Origin: Bacteroidia bacterium
Lineage (GTDB): Bacteria; Bacteroidota; Bacteroidia; Cytophagales; Cyclobacteriaceae
Length of the DNA stretch: 64,000 bases
Assembly (NCBI GenBank): GCA_030432655.1
Contig: JAUILA010000001.1
Location: forward strand, 124,001-188,000
Direction: 5' to 3'
Below the pieces are notes generated by a model that saw only the letters and a list, made by a program, of their open reading frames with translations, ran no database searches and was not told the DNA's origin. Below are positions 15,690 through 26,084 of this stretch, one piece after another. The translations under genes were made by a program, and so were the position numbers. Each line of letters starts with the position of its first letter. Position 1 is the stretch's first letter.

Positions 15690-18182
15690 TTAATATGGGT
15701 CGACATCAAAGACAATTTTCAGCTGTCTGAATAATTTTTCCTGTTGCAATCGCATGGACGTGGTCCGGATGGCGTCCTTCACCTGTTTGAGATCAATACC
15801 CTGGCGTTCCAGTTTGATGATCAGATCATTCAGGTATTCATTCCTCACCTTATTTATAACAGGTTCCTGCGGACCGAGAACCCGCTGTTCACCCAAACCC
15901 TGCCTGAGCCTTATACCGAGGACCCGTCCGGCTTCCCGAACCGTTTCACGATCCCGGTGCTTCAGGTGAATGGAAATAAGACGTGTAAACGGGGGATAGC
16001 GGTGGAGTTGTCGCTCACCGATCTCCTGATCATAAAAGCCTTGGTAGTTATGTTCCCGGATAAATGTTAAAACAGGATGGTTAACGTCCCGCGTCTGAAT
16101 CACCACCGTTCCCGGCAGGTCTTTCCTTCCGGCCCTTCCGCTCACCTGGAGGGCCAGTTGCACCGCTCGTTCAGTTGAACGGAAATTCGGAAAATGCAGC
16201 ATTCGGTCAAAATCAATAATTCCCACCAGGCTCACCCGGTCAAAATCAAGACCCTTACTCACCATTTGTGTGCCGACAAGAATATCCGCCTCTCCCTCTT
16301 CGAAAGTTTGCAGAATCCGCTCATACCCATATTTACTACGGGTTGTATCGAGGTCCATCCGCAAAACCCTGGCCCCCGGAAATACAAGAGACGTCTCTTC
16401 TTCAATGCGCTCAGTGCCCAGTCCGACCGGAACCATATGCGTATGGCCGCAGGCCTCGCAGGCCCCCGGGACTGGTTCCCTGTACCCGCAATAGTGGCAT
16501 ATTATACTCTCTCCGAACTGGTGATAGGTCAGGCTGACGGCACAGTTGGTGCATTGAGGAATCCATCCGCATTGTTCACATTGCAGGTAAGGCGAATAGC
16601 CGCGGCGGTTCTGAAAAACGATGGCCTGCCGGTTATTTTCCAGCTTCTCCCTGACCTGCTCATAAAGTACCGACGAAAAGGACTGTTTGTTTTTCTTTTT
16701 ATTTTGTTCCCGGAGCATATCGACTATCGTAATTTCCGGCAAGCTTGCTTCTCCATATCGTTCCGTGAGGGTCACATACCCGTATTTTTCGTCCCTTGCC
16801 AGGTACCAGCTTTCCATCGACGGAGTGGCGGTTCCCAGCAGGACTTTTGCCTGGTGCATTCCGGCCAGCATGATGCCGGCATCCCGGGCATGGTACCGCG
16901 GGGACGGATCATATTGTTTATAACTGTGTTCGTGTTCTTCATCGATAATAACCAGACCAAGGTCTTCAAAGGGAAGAAAAATTGATGAACGCACGCCGGC
17001 AATAACCTGGAAACGCCCGGACAGCACCCCTTTCCATACTTCCACCCGCTCATTGTCCGAGAATTTGGAATGATAAACACCCAGCTGATCACCGAACACC
17101 TCCCGCAGCCGGTTAACAATCTGGGTAGTCAGTGCAATTTCAGGCAGCAGGTACAGTACCTGTGATCCATTCTCCAGCACATCGCTGATCAGGTCCATGT
17201 ATACCTGTGTTTTGCCGCTACCGGTAACTCCATGGAGCAGAACCACTTGCCTGGATTCAAATTGTTTAAGGATTTGCTGCTTCGCCTGAACCTGCCCCGG
17301 GGTAAGTGTAACCGCTTTCAGCTGTCCGTCAAACGGGGCAAAACGGCTTATGACTTGGTCATACTCTTTAAGTATTCCCTTATCAGCCAGGGCCTTGATA
17401 GCTGAAGCTGGTATGCCCTGGTCGGTCAGCGCTTTCTTAAGCACTCCCCGCTTGTTCACTGATGGATTATCATGGACCGGGAGGATATTCAAAAACGCCA
17501 GCAGCGCCTCTTCCTGCCTTGGTGCCCTGCTCAATTCACCCAGTGCCTCATCCAGCGCATGTACATAATTCTCGCTGATCAGCAACCGGCGCTGTTTCCT
17601 GGGAGAATATTTATCCTTGACTTCGTCAAATACAATGATGGCATCCTTCAGCATCAATCCGTGAATGAGGTGGTAGATATTCTTCAGTCCCGTAAATTCA
17701 CCTACCTCCGTGTATGTCATGTCCCCCTGTGACTGTAATTGAGTGAGTAAGGCAAATTCACTGTCTGAAAACCGCTCATGATCTTCATCCGGATCAAATT
17801 CCGGATGAAGCTGGATCTTTGATTCACTGGTAATTTTCAGACCGGAGGGAAGTGCGGCTGTCAGTACTTCGCCAATGGCGGCCATGTAATAGGAAGCGAT
17901 CCATTGCATAAAGCGTAATTGGGTCCTTGTCATGACCGGACGATCGTCAAGGATCTCAAGGATAGACTTTGCTTCGTACTTTACAGGCGGTTCCTGGTGA
18001 ATGCTGCCAATAATGCCAGTTATGATTTTCCGCTTTCCGAAGGGAACGATCACACGCGTGCCCTCCGTAATCTCTTCCTCCATGGACCGGGGAATACGGT
18101 ACGTGAATAGTTTGGGGATCGGTACCGGCAGGAGAATATTGGCGAAGTATACAGGCCTGTCCGGGAATAGCGAATTTTCCAA
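15690..18182 (-). CDS. priA: Primosomal protein N' (PriA replication-restart helicase)
   Basis: 830 residues. N-terminal 3'-DNA-binding domain (YFANILLPVPIPKLFTYRIP), Walker A (GVTGSGKTQVY, near 320), DEEH box (IIDEEHEHSYKQYDP), then the zinc-binding region with paired cysteines (CEQCGWIPQCTNC and CHYCGYREPVPGACEACG) and helicase motifs V-VI (GTQMVSKGLDFDRV, VSGRAGR). It reloads the replisome at stalled forks. The start is TTG at 18182: a stop codon lies two codons upstream in frame and no ATG or GTG fits. One base separates it from the upstream DUF255 gene. Confidence 0.96.
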   Translation of the reverse strand: MENSLFPDRPVYFANILLPVPIPKLFTYRIPRSMEEEITEGTRVIVPFGKRKIITGIIGSIHQEPPVKYEAKSILEILDDRPVMTRTQLRFMQWIASYYMAAIGEVLTAALPSGLKITSESKIQLHPEFDPDEDHERFSDSEFALLTQLQSQGDMTYTEVGEFTGLKNIYHLIHGLMLKDAIIVFDEVKDKYSPRKQRRLLISENYVHALDEALGELSRAPRQEEALLAFLNILPVHDNPSVNKRGVLKKALTDQGIPASAIKALADKGILKEYDQVISRFAPFDGQLKAVTLTPGQVQAKQQILKQFESRQVVLLHGVTGSGKTQVYMDLISDVLENGSQVLYLLPEIALTTQIVNRLREVFGDQLGVYHSKFSDNERVEVWKGVLSGRFQVIAGVRSSIFLPFEDLGLVIIDEEHEHSYKQYDPSPRYHARDAGIMLAGMHQAKVLLGTATPSMESWYLARDEKYGYVTLTERYGEASLPEITIVDMLREQNKKKNKQSFSSVLYEQVREKLENNRQAIVFQNRRGYSPYLQCEQCGWIPQCTNCAVSLTYHQFGESIICHYCGYREPVPGACEACGHTHMVPVGLGTERIEEETSLVFPGARVLRMDLDTTRSKYGYERILQTFEEGEADILVGTQMVSKGLDFDRVSLVGIIDFDRMLHFPNFRSTERAVQLALQVSGRAGRKDLPGTVVIQTRDVNHPVLTFIREHNYQGFYDQEIGERQLHRYPPFTRLISIHLKHRDRETVREAGRVLGIRLRQGLGEQRVLGPQEPVINKVRNEYLNDLIIKLERQGIDLKQVKDAIRTTSMRLQQEKLFRQLKIVFDVDPY

Positions 18183-18183
18183 T

Positions 18184-20292
18184 CTAATTCAGTTGTTTAA
18201 ATGCTTCCGCTGTGGAATGTACCGGTAATTTACACGTTTTGTTATAACACACATAAATTGTTGTGCGGTCGCCAAGGGCATCTTTACCTTCCATAAGAGG
18301 TGGGAAGGAAGTCCTACCTTCTGATCCCATTAGCAGCCCGTTAGGAAGAAATTTTCGGGAGAATTCATTTCTGATCGCTTCTGCATCCTTCCCTACAATC
18401 GCAATTTCGGCAGTTGGTGATGCGTGATACCCGTACAATATTGCCCAGTTTGACAAATATGCAGCGTCACTGCTGATGATTGGCCGGATCCTCCCAAGCA
18501 TTTTGTCTGATAGCGTACTGTATTCCGGCGAATCCATCAATATCCCCAATTTATATAGATTAACTGCCATCTGGCTATTTGATGCCGGGATCACATTATC
18601 AAATATTTCTTTCTTGCGTGCGATAAGTCTGTCGCTGTCAGAATAAAAGAACATATCTTCCGATTCATCCAGGAAGTTTGCGATGCAGTATTCAGTCAGC
18701 GAATTCGCCGATTGAAGCCACTTCTCCTCGAAGGTAGCCTGGTAGAGGGCCAGAAAAGCATCGATCACGTAGGCATAATCTTCAAGATAACCGAATATTT
18801 CCTGGTTATCATCCGGTTTCAATCGGAGCAGCCGGTTTTCCCTGATCAGGAAGTTTCGGATATATTCGCCGTTTTTCACTGCCAGATCCAGGAAGTGTTC
18901 ATCCCCGAATGCTTCATAAGCACTAACCAGCCCCCGGGTCATCAGCCCGTTCCAGCCCGCGAGAACCTTGTTGTCCAGTCCGGGCTTTACCCGTTCTTCC
19001 CTGGCCGACAATAGTTTTTCCCGGCTTTCGCGGAGAATGGCCCGGAAACCTGCCGCGGACATTTCCTGTGTCCGGGCGAATTCATCCGGATCCATGGTCC
19101 GATGGAGAATATTCACATTCTCCCAGTTGCCTGAAGCTGTGGCATTGTAAAAGGCAGCGATCAGACCAGCATTCTCCCCGAGCACTGAATTCAGCTCTTC
19201 CATAGTCCACACATAATATTTTCCTTCAACCCCTTCACTGTCGGCGTCCATGGCAGAATAAAATCCACCTTCGGAACCCGTCATTTCTCTTTCCAGCCAC
19301 GCCACTGTCTGGAATACGATTTCACGATAGCGGTCATTGCCTGTTTTTTTAAACGCTTCCGAATAGAGTGTAACCAGCTGCCCGTTATCGTAAAGCATTT
19401 TCTCGAAGTGAGGCACAAGCCATTCAGCATCGGTGGAATAACGGGCGAAACCACCTCCGACCTGATCGTAGATTCCTCCGTCGGCCATGGCCATGAGGGT
19501 CCGGTTGACCTGCTCCATCACTTCATCCTTTCCGGTTATCTCCGCGTAGTTCAGCAGGAAATTCCAGTTGACCGGCATGGGAAACTTGGGTGACCTGTTA
19601 AATCCACCCCGCACGGTGTCGAACTGCTCGCGCATGGAATTATAAAATGAATCCAGATACTCCTTCTCAAAATCTACGTCACCGGCCTTTAATTTATACT
19701 TCAGCAGCTCACTGACTGTAAGTGCATCGGTAAGCTTATCAGCCGATTCGTCAATTTCACTTCGTTTATTTTTAAAGGTAGCCTGGATATTGGTAAGGAG
19801 TGTGGCCCAGTTTTTTGGAGGGAAATAGGTGCCGCCGTAAAATGGTTTCTGATCAGGGGTAAGGAAGACATTGAGCGGCCATCCTCCCTGGAGTCCCATA
19901 GCCTGAACGGCTTCCATATAGATCTGGTCAATGTCCGGACGCTCTTCCCGGTCAACTTTTATATTGACAAAATGATCATTCATGATCCTGGCTATAGAAT
20001 CATTCTCAAAAGATTCCCTCTCCATCACATGACACCAATGGCAGGAGGAGTACCCGATACTCACCAGAATTGGTTTATCTTCCTGCTTCGCTTTCTCAAG
20101 TGCTTCTTCTCCCCACGGATACCAGTCCACCGGATTATTTGCATGCTGTTTCAGGTAGGGGCTTGAGGAATAATACAACCTGTTCGATCCTTCGGGGCGG
20201 GAATTATTTGTCATAGTTGAATCTTTTTTAGTGCAGGCCGCAGAGCCGGTGATTACTGCCAGGCAAATCAGAAATTGATGAATTTGTCTCAT
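18184..20292 (-). CDS. Thioredoxin-like DUF255 / YyaL-type lipoprotein
   Basis: 702 residues. Starts with a lipoprotein signal ([10 protein letters not shown], Cys20). Residues 35-200 form the DUF255 thioredoxin-like domain ([24 protein letters not shown] at 84-87, [25 protein letters not shown]); the remainder is an (alpha/alpha) six-hairpin-like domain ([35 protein letters not shown]). Homologues are the SPATA20/YyaL family, biochemical role unsettled. The lipid anchor places this copy outside the cytoplasm. It overlaps the GSCFA gene by 4 bp. Confidence 0.92.
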   Translation of the reverse strand: MRQIHQFLICLAVITGSAACTKKDSTMTNNSRPEGSNRLYYSSSPYLKQHANNPVDWYPWGEEALEKAKQEDKPILVSIGYSSCHWCHVMERESFENDSIARIMNDHFVNIKVDREERPDIDQIYMEAVQAMGLQGGWPLNVFLTPDQKPFYGGTYFPPKNWATLLTNIQATFKNKRSEIDESADKLTDALTVSELLKYKLKAGDVDFEKEYLDSFYNSMREQFDTVRGGFNRSPKFPMPVNWNFLLNYAEITGKDEVMEQVNRTLMAMADGGIYDQVGGGFARYSTDAEWLVPHFEKMLYDNGQLVTLYSEAFKKTGNDRYREIVFQTVAWLEREMTGSEGGFYSAMDADSEGVEGKYYVWTMEELNSVLGENAGLIAAFYNATASGNWENVNILHRTMDPDEFARTQEMSAAGFRAILRESREKLLSAREERVKPGLDNKVLAGWNGLMTRGLVSAYEAFGDEHFLDLAVKNGEYIRNFLIRENRLLRLKPDDNQEIFGYLEDYAYVIDAFLALYQATFEEKWLQSANSLTEYCIANFLDESEDMFFYSDSDRLIARKKEIFDNVIPASNSQMAVNLYKLGILMDSPEYSTLSDKMLGRIRPIISSDAAYLSNWAILYGYHASPTAEIAIVGKDAEAIRNEFSRKFLPNGLLMGSEGRTSFPPLMEGKDALGDRTTIYVCYNKTCKLPVHSTAEAFKQLN

Positions 20293-21257
20293 GAGGTCTC
20301 TTCCAGTTGCGATGTAATCTTTGAAATTTCGTCCCTAAAATCAATGTTTCCTGTTAATTCCTTCATGTCTGCCAATAACTGCTGCAGAAATTTACGGTGG
20401 GTTGCGGTTTCCGGAAAACTGGGACGATGACCCATTCTCCGGTTAATATGTGCGATTTGATCTGCTGTTTTTCTGGTTTCCTCATCGAAATACCGGCTGG
20501 AGAATTTTTCCCAGATATAGGTTTCGGCCGTGTGGTTCGGATGGATCAGGTCATCACCATAAAAACGGTAATCGCGCAGGTCGTCATTCATTATTTCGAA
20601 TGAAGGAAAATACTCCGCTTCAGCAACTTTATCACAGATTTTATGACAGGCCACCCGGAGAATGGCCTTACTCAGACTGTTAACAGGCAGTGTATCGCGA
20701 ATGTGCCTGACAGGGGAAACGGTCAGAATAAACCGTTTTCCGGGCAACTGGCCGGCGAGTTCCAGAAAATCGCTGACTATTTCTTCCGCTGACAAAAGTT
20801 CCCGGGTAAACCAGTCAGCCGGATGCTTGTGGCAATTGGAGACCAGGCGATCAGTGCCGGCGGATTTATAAACACCGGCGGTACCCAGGGTTATCAGAAT
20901 CAAATCGGATGATTTGAGGAAGTCATGTACTTCCGCTATCCGGTCGTTGATTTGCCTCACCACGCTGTTCCGGTCAGTTCCTGAGAAAGAGGAATGAAAG
21001 TCGTAATGTGACCAAATTTCCCGGTATTCCCTCAATTCATCTATGTTGACCTGTTCGTTGTGAAGGCCCCTTCGCAACAAATTATTAATCGACAAGGGAT
21101 TGAAAACTGTTCCGAACGGATTTGGTAATGCCTGAAACTTATAAGAGGAAAGAAACGAACCGATACATTCGGAAAAGCAGGACCCGATGGTAAGGATCCT
21201 GTCGGAATAGGAGATGGGCCGTTCGGCCGGCGTGATGTTTAGTTCAGTTCTGAACAT
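20289..21257 (-). CDS. GSCFA domain protein
   Basis: 322 residues. The family-naming motif GSCF is at 25-28 ([16 protein letters not shown]), followed by [14 protein letters not shown]. The domain belongs to the SGNH hydrolase-like fold; SPVRH and DLIHPN resemble its later blocks, so an esterase-type activity is possible but not shown. No signal peptide. Start overlaps nothing upstream; its stop overlaps the DUF255 gene start by 4 bp. Confidence 0.9.
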   Translation of the reverse strand: MFRTELNITPAERPISYSDRILTIGSCFSECIGSFLSSYKFQALPNPFGTVFNPLSINNLLRRGLHNEQVNIDELREYREIWSHYDFHSSFSGTDRNSVVRQINDRIAEVHDFLKSSDLILITLGTAGVYKSAGTDRLVSNCHKHPADWFTRELLSAEEIVSDFLELAGQLPGKRFILTVSPVRHIRDTLPVNSLSKAILRVACHKICDKVAEAEYFPSFEIMNDDLRDYRFYGDDLIHPNHTAETYIWEKFSSRYFDEETRKTADQIAHINRRMGHRPSFPETATHRKFLQQLLADMKELTGNIDFRDEISKITSQLEETS

Positions 21258-21285
21258 AGCACAAAGCTACACCGGTTAACGGATA

Positions 21286-21317
21286 CAAAAAAGGCCTGAT
21301 GAATTCACCAGGCCTTT
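21286..21317 (-). terminator. Rho-independent terminator after rplI
   Basis: A perfect 9-bp stem (AAAGGCCTG / CAGGCCTTT) with a 10-nt loop is followed on the minus strand by a run of six T. It ends the rpsF-rpsR-rplI operon before the GSCFA gene. Confidence 0.85.
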
Positions 21318-21337
21318 AAATAGTTCTGCGAACAGGA

Positions 21338-21781
21338 TTATTCAGCGATCACCTTTACATTGATCTCATGATGCACATCCCTGTGCAGGTCAATGATCGC
21401 CTGGTATTCACCCAGTTCTTTAATATTCTGACTGAAAGAGATTTTCTTCCGGTCGATATCGAATCCTTTTTCCTTCAGAGCTTCCGCAATCTGGATGGTG
21501 GTTACAGCTCCGAATATCTTTCCGCTTTCACCGGCTTTTGCACCGATTTCGAGAGTAAGATCACCGATCTTCTCTGCCACAGCTTCGGCATCTTTACGCA
21601 GTTTTTCTGCTTTATGTGCAGCCTGCTTAATATTCTCAGCAAATTTCTTCTTGTTGGATTTGCTGGCAATTACCGCGATGCCCTGCGGAATCAGGTAATT
21701 GCGACCGTAGCCTGGTTTTACATCAACAGTGTCATTCTTATAACCAAGCCCCTGAACATCTTGCTTCAAAATTACTTCCAT
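21338..21781 (-). CDS. rplI: 50S ribosomal protein L9
   Basis: 147 residues, normal length. The N-terminal domain (MEVILKQDVQGLGYKNDTVDVKPGYGRNYLIPQGIAV) is the L9 signature, followed by the long connecting helix rich in Ala/Lys/Glu and a C-terminal RNA-binding domain. Last gene of the rpsF-rpsR-rplI operon, 12 bp after rpsR. Confidence 0.98.
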   Translation of the reverse strand: MEVILKQDVQGLGYKNDTVDVKPGYGRNYLIPQGIAVIASKSNKKKFAENIKQAAHKAEKLRKDAEAVAEKIGDLTLEIGAKAGESGKIFGAVTTIQIAEALKEKGFDIDRKKISFSQNIKELGEYQAIIDLHRDVHHEINVKVIAE

Positions 21782-21793
21782 GATCTCGTTTGG

Positions 21794-22045
21794 TTATTTT
21801 AATGAATCAGTTACATATGGAAGAAGCGCCAGGTGACGGGCACGCTTGACCGCCTGGGTCACTTTCTTCTGGAATTTCTGGCTGGTTCCCGTAATACGAC
21901 GTGGGAGAATTTTTCCCTGGTCGTTTACGAATTTCAACAGAAAGTCGGGATCCTTGTAATCAATATATTTAATACCGTTCTTTTTGAACCGGCAATATTT
22001 GTTCTTGTTTTCTCCCCTGTTTACGGGTTCGTTAATTAAAGTCAT
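21794..22045 (-). CDS. rpsR: 30S ribosomal protein S18
   Basis: 83 residues. Core S18 motif present ([29 protein letters not shown], then [12 protein letters not shown]). Binds the 30S platform together with S6. The start overlaps the rpsF stop by 4 bp, consistent with coupled translation of the two partners. Confidence 0.98.
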   Translation of the reverse strand: MTLINEPVNRGENKNKYCRFKKNGIKYIDYKDPDFLLKFVNDQGKILPRRITGTSQKFQKKVTQAVKRARHLALLPYVTDSLK

Positions 22046-22410
22046 GATGCAGCTTCCTCCTTAGCTTTCTTTTTGTCTTTTCTGAATGCTCCTTTACGTC
22101 GTTTTTCGTTATACTCCACTGCGTGCTTGTCCAGTGAAACCGTAAGGAAGCGCATGACCACCTCGTCACGACGAAATTCCGTTTCAAGTGCGGAGATCAT
22201 ATCAGGAGTCGCCTTAAATTCAACCAGGTTGTAGAAGCCGGTGGACTTATGCTGGATTGGATAAGCCAGCTTCCGAAGTCCCCACTGCTCTACATTGATG
22301 ATCTCTGCTTTGTGAGATTCCAATACCTGAACGAATTTCTGGACAGCATCCTTCATCTGATCTTCAGATAAAACGGGATTTAAAATGAATACCGTCTCGT
22401 AGTTGTTCAT
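22042..22410 (-). CDS. rpsF: 30S ribosomal protein S6
   Basis: 122 residues. Begins [17 protein letters not shown] and contains [23 protein letters not shown], diagnostic of S6; the lysine-rich tail ([17 protein letters not shown]) is typical of Bacteroidota copies. First gene of the rpsF-rpsR-rplI operon, with a consensus promoter just upstream. Confidence 0.98.
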   Translation of the reverse strand: MNNYETVFILNPVLSEDQMKDAVQKFVQVLESHKAEIINVEQWGLRKLAYPIQHKSTGFYNLVEFKATPDMISALETEFRRDEVVMRFLTVSLDKHAVEYNEKRRKGAFRKDKKKAKEEAAS

Positions 22411-22438
22411 AATTAGATAGTTTTTAATTTTCGGACTG

Positions 22439-22468
22439 CAAATTTAGTGAAAATAGTTAATTATCAAA
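22439..22468 (-). promoter_or_regulatory. Predicted rpsF operon promoter
   Basis: On the minus strand TTTG (22468-22465) and TAAATTTG (22446-22439) are separated by 18 bp, a good match to the Bacteroidota -33/-7 consensus. Transcription would start about 20-25 bp upstream of rpsF. Confidence 0.65.
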
Positions 22469-22493
22469 CGTGAACTCAAAAATTAAAGGTTGT

Positions 22494-23291
22494 ATGAATG
22501 TTTTAGTGATGGTGAGGCACCTGGTTATACTATTTTTTCTGCCTGTTTGCTTTGCATGTCTTTGCTTTGCATGTCAGCCAGAAACACGGGAGAGTTCTTC
22601 GGAAACCCCGGATCATTCGGCATGGACCAGGCTCCTGAAGCACTATGTATCGGAGGACGGGATGGTAGATTACCGGGGGCTTCTCGATGAGCGGGAATCT
22701 CTTCAGGATTACCTTGATCAGCTAAGCAGTCATGCGCCGGATACAGCAAAATGGAGCAGAGATGAGCAGCTGGCATACTGGATAAATGCCTACAACGCAT
22801 TTACAGTAAAGCTGATCATCGATAATTATCCGCTGAAAAGTATTCGTGACCTGCATCCAACCCCGTATATCCCCACGGTTAATACCATATGGCATAGTAA
22901 GTTTTTTAAAATAGGCGGGGTTGAAACCTCTCTGGATGAAATTGAGCATGAAATTCTCCGGAAACAGTTTAATGAGCCCCGGATTCATTTTGCCATAAAT
23001 TGTGCGTCTGTTTCTTGTCCGCCTCTTAAAAACGAAGCCTTTACTGCAGCGAAACTTGATGTCCAGCTTAACGAAATGGCTTCCCGTTTTATCAATGATC
23101 CGAAACGGAATGATTTAACTGCTGATCACCCGCGCCTGTCCAGGATATTCAGCTGGTTTGAAGGTGATTTTACGCGTAACGGATCACTGACCGACTATAT
23201 TAACCAGTTCGCGGATACCAAAATCCAAAGCGATGCAATAATTGATTTCATGCCTTATGACTGGTCACTGAATGAAGCTGATGAAATTTGA
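22494..23291 (+). CDS. DUF547 domain lipoprotein
   Basis: 265 residues from the ATG at MNVLVMVRHLVILF; a GTG eight codons earlier would run into the rpsF promoter. The N-terminus is a hydrophobic signal ending in a duplicated Cys-containing stretch (CFACLCFACQPE). The DUF547 body has the family motifs WINAYNAFTVKLI, INCASVSCPPL and FMPYDWSLN. Function of the family is unknown; a protease- or transglutaminase-like fold has been suggested. Divergent from rpsF. Confidence 0.88.
   Translation: MNVLVMVRHLVILFFLPVCFACLCFACQPETRESSSETPDHSAWTRLLKHYVSEDGMVDYRGLLDERESLQDYLDQLSSHAPDTAKWSRDEQLAYWINAYNAFTVKLIIDNYPLKSIRDLHPTPYIPTVNTIWHSKFFKIGGVETSLDEIEHEILRKQFNEPRIHFAINCASVSCPPLKNEAFTAAKLDVQLNEMASRFINDPKRNDLTADHPRLSRIFSWFEGDFTRNGSLTDYINQFADTKIQSDAIIDFMPYDWSLNEADEI
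22546..22575 (+). repeat. 15-bp perfect tandem duplication in the DUF547 signal peptide
   Basis: The 15-mer TTTGCTTTGCATGTC occurs twice head to tail (22546-22560 and 22561-22575). It keeps frame and adds five residues, doubling the Cys-containing lipobox-like segment. Confidence 0.95.
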
Positions 23292-23399
23292 GGCCCCGGA
23301 TTAACCTTTGGTTCATGGCTAATAACCCCTTGTCATGATCATATTGTAAAAATTACATAATGATATTATATTCAGTTTACCACATTTAATTTCTGTACC

Positions 23400-23780
23400 A
23401 TGCAACAGCACTATAAAATTCTGGGTATTCTTTACATCGTATATGGCGGACTGAATGTATTAATCGGATTTGTAGTAGGTGGGTTTCTGCACATGATGGT
23501 AAATATGCCGGGACATATGGACCGGCAGGAAGAGTTTGTTCTGGGAATCATTTCCACGATTATTCCTATTGTACTGATCGTTGTCAGTCTTCCTAATATC
23601 GTCGCAGGCATTGGATTACTGAACCACAAGCGATGGGCACTCATTATGGGAGTGGTGCTATCGGTATTTAATATTATGAATATGCCATTCGGGACCGGCC
23701 TCAGCATTTACAGCATTTACGTGCTTGTTAAAGAGGAAGATGAGAGGAACAGTATAAAACGCCGCCAGGAGTGGGCATAA
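23400..23780 (+). CDS. Small integral membrane protein, unknown
   Basis: 126 residues with four hydrophobic segments (about 6-30, 47-72, 76-95, 98-112) and a charged C-terminal tail (KEEDERNSIKRRQEWA). Resembles small four-helix membrane proteins common in Bacteroidota; no named family recognised. It stands alone between the DUF547 gene and a convergent coiled-coil gene. Confidence 0.75.
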   Translation: MQQHYKILGILYIVYGGLNVLIGFVVGGFLHMMVNMPGHMDRQEEFVLGIISTIIPIVLIVVSLPNIVAGIGLLNHKRWALIMGVVLSVFNIMNMPFGTGLSIYSIYVLVKEEDERNSIKRRQEWA

Positions 23781-23803
23781 AAAAAGGGCCGGAGCCGGCC
23801 CTT
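23778..23803. terminator. Terminator between convergent genes
   Basis: Perfect 9-bp inverted repeat AAGGGCCGG / CCGGCCCTT with a tight loop, preceded on the plus strand by an A-run that becomes a T-run on the minus strand. Best oriented for the minus-strand coiled-coil gene, and close enough to serve the plus-strand gene too. Confidence 0.8.
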
Positions 23804-23824
23804 GAGTCCTATTAACACCGAATT

Positions 23825-24751
23825 TTATTTCACAACAAATTCCTGACGTCCCATCAGGTAATCATCGGTGTATACTTCAAGCAGATAGGATCCTTCTTTA
23901 TACTCACTGCCATTCTCATATTCAAATGTGAGTTGCTGGCGGGAATTGTCAAATAGAATTTCCTTGTTTGCTGTAAAGAATTCCTCCTTGTTGTTTAGCA
24001 TAAATGAACCGGAGCCACGTTCGACATCAAATATGACCTGGCCGTTAGGGGCCACTATACGGATCATGACATCCTTGCCTTCAATCGGCGCAACATTATT
24101 CTCAGCGATATTGAAAACCACTTTAAGTTTATCCAACTGACGTGCCCGGAAAGGGGATTCACGTTCACGACCACGTTTATTAACCGCAAAAACCTCAATG
24201 TTTTCAGCTTTCAGTCTGCTAGCCATTTCCACTTTTGAATTCAGCTCTTCTGCCGTTTGAGATATCGTGCTGATAGAATCAGATAACTCGTTTTTCTCGG
24301 TCTTTAGGGTAGTATTCTCCGTGAGCAGTTCCTCATTAATGGATTGCAAACGTTGAATTTCCTCGTCCTTTCGTTTGAGCAATTCTTCATAGCCTGAAAC
24401 CTTTCCCCTCAGCGTACGAATGGCGGCACTGTTTTGCTTTTGCTCCTGGTCAAGGGCTGCCTGAATTTCATCACGGGCAGCCTCAAGCTCGCTTATATCA
24501 CCTCCGAGGGAATCAATTTCGGCAATTTTCTGATTTAGTTCGTCACGTATATCGTTCAGCTGCTGTATGGTAGTTGCCAGGTCCTCTTCCGTGGCGTCGC
24601 GCTGGCTGACTGTATCAGTCAGTTCCTGGTGGTTCAGATAGATGAATACACCCTGAACGATGATGATGATCCCGAAGATCACCAGCATTATTATATATTT
24701 CCGGGAATTTTTTGACTGGTTTCCCGTCGTATTAGAGATATTCTCACTCAT
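23825..24751 (-). CDS. Membrane-anchored coiled-coil protein, unknown
   Basis: 308 residues: short polar N-terminus, one membrane helix (about 19-38, YIIMLVIFGIIIIVQGVFIY), a long coiled coil (about 42-185, repeated Leu/Ile heptads with EIDSLGGDISELEAARDEI and EIQRLQSINEELL), and a beta-rich C-terminal domain (about 190-308) ending EVYTDDYLMGRQEFVVK. Type II topology would put the coiled coil and the domain in the periplasm. This resembles conserved Cytophagales proteins without assigned function; a structural or scaffold role is a guess. Confidence 0.75.
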   Translation of the reverse strand: MSENISNTTGNQSKNSRKYIIMLVIFGIIIIVQGVFIYLNHQELTDTVSQRDATEEDLATTIQQLNDIRDELNQKIAEIDSLGGDISELEAARDEIQAALDQEQKQNSAAIRTLRGKVSGYEELLKRKDEEIQRLQSINEELLTENTTLKTEKNELSDSISTISQTAEELNSKVEMASRLKAENIEVFAVNKRGRERESPFRARQLDKLKVVFNIAENNVAPIEGKDVMIRIVAPNGQVIFDVERGSGSFMLNNKEEFFTANKEILFDNSRQQLTFEYENGSEYKEGSYLLEVYTDDYLMGRQEFVVK

Positions 24752-24824
24752 AAAATGATCAATTTATTTCAACTTTACGTGCGCTAAGATAAAACAATTC
24801 TTTCTTTATTTCGATTAACCAATC

Positions 24825-25412
24825 ATGACTCCAGGTACAGAAACTGAGCAATACTGGGACGAAAGGTATATAAACCGTGATACCCCGTGGGATACCGGAA
24901 GCATAACGGCACCACTTAAAGAGTATATTGATCATTTATCGGACAAAACGCTGCGGATACTCATTCCGGGTGCAGGGAACGCACATGAGGCAGAATACAT
25001 TCACCTGAACGGATTTGTTAACGTCGATGTGGTGGATATTAGTCATATGCCACTCAGGACATTGAAAGAACGATGTCCTGATTTTCCGGAATCCAATCTG
25101 ATTCACCTTGATTTTTTTGACCTGGAGAATAGCTATGACCTGATCCTGGAACAAACATTCTTTTGTGCCCTCCCACCTGAACGCCGGAAAGCCTATGTTA
25201 TGAAAACCTATGAGCTGCTGGTTAGGGGAGGACTTTTGGCCGGGGTCCTATTTGATGCTCCTCTGAATGATGATCGTCCGCCATACGGGGGTAATCTGAC
25301 AGAATATCAGGAGTTATTTCTGCCTCTTTTTAAACCTCTGGTCATGGAGCGTTGTTATAATTCCATTCCGCCAAGAATGGGACGTGAACTGTTTATCTGC
25401 CTGCAGAAATAA
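24825..25412 (+). CDS. SAM-dependent methyltransferase, thiopurine S-methyltransferase-like
   Basis: 195 residues. N-terminal YWDERYINRDTPWDTG is a hallmark of the TPMT-type group, followed by motif I (ILIPGAGNAHEAEYI), the acidic post-I position (VDVVDIS), and EQTFFCALPPERRKAY. Such enzymes methylate thiols, selenium/tellurium species or halides; substrate not evident. Divergent from the coiled-coil gene. Confidence 0.88.
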   Translation: MTPGTETEQYWDERYINRDTPWDTGSITAPLKEYIDHLSDKTLRILIPGAGNAHEAEYIHLNGFVNVDVVDISHMPLRTLKERCPDFPESNLIHLDFFDLENSYDLILEQTFFCALPPERRKAYVMKTYELLVRGGLLAGVLFDAPLNDDRPPYGGNLTEYQELFLPLFKPLVMERCYNSIPPRMGRELFICLQK

Positions 25413-25528
25413 TTAAATGTAGAAGATATTCCTTCAATTGTCTAGATTCTGAAACACATGATTGATCGCATTCTGCCATCCTGATCAGATTCAGGAACTG
25501 GTATAATTCATGAAGAGTAAAAGTTGCT

Positions 25529-25975
25529 ATGGAAAACAAAAGGACTAAAGAAAATATTCAGGAACTGCTGAATCTCCTTCAGGATAGTGTGAAAGGATAT
25601 CGTCACCTTGCCGATCATCTGGAAAACCATGAACTGCAAACCATCATGTACCGGTTGTCCCAGCAAAGAAAGCTCTTCCTTGAGGAACTTGAGCAGGATT
25701 TGCGGGATATGGGGGTGCGGATGAATCCCCAGGGGACATATAAAGGATATTTTCACCGTTTATGGATGGAGATAAGCTCAGGTATTTCCGGGGATGAAGA
25801 TGAAGTCCGAATTGATGAAGCCACCACGGGCGAACAAAAGCTGCATGCGTGCTATGATAAGACGCTCAGGGAAAACGGCCTGCCCGATTATATTAATGAA
25901 CGGATGGACGAGCAGCGTAAGATGGTTTACGGAGCTATTCATCAGTTGGAAGAATTCGGGCGGATCATGGCCTGA
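25529..25975 (+). CDS. DUF2383 (PA2169-type) four-helix bundle protein
   Basis: 148 residues, all-helical. Pattern of the PA2169 family: NIQELLNLLQDSVKGYRHLADHLE, then LSQQRKLFLEELEQDLRDMG and a third/fourth helix pair with YINERMDEQRKMVYGAIHQLEEF. These ferritin-like bundles are often stress-induced; no complete metal-binding set is obvious. A paralogue lies at 47709-48176 next to Hsp20. Confidence 0.82.
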   Translation: MENKRTKENIQELLNLLQDSVKGYRHLADHLENHELQTIMYRLSQQRKLFLEELEQDLRDMGVRMNPQGTYKGYFHRLWMEISSGISGDEDEVRIDEATTGEQKLHACYDKTLRENGLPDYINERMDEQRKMVYGAIHQLEEFGRIMA

Positions 25976-26084
25976 ACAGGGAAAAACTTCCACACTTTTT
26001 TATATCTTAACTTCATGAGCCACGTAACCACGTGCATGGTGCAGTTACAATGCGGCTGAAATCTAATTAGCTATTGAATACTTT

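Noticed and set aside
16194-16985. 263-codon plus-strand frame inside priA
   Set aside because: Antisense to conserved PriA helicase and zinc-binding motifs; no recognisable protein features.
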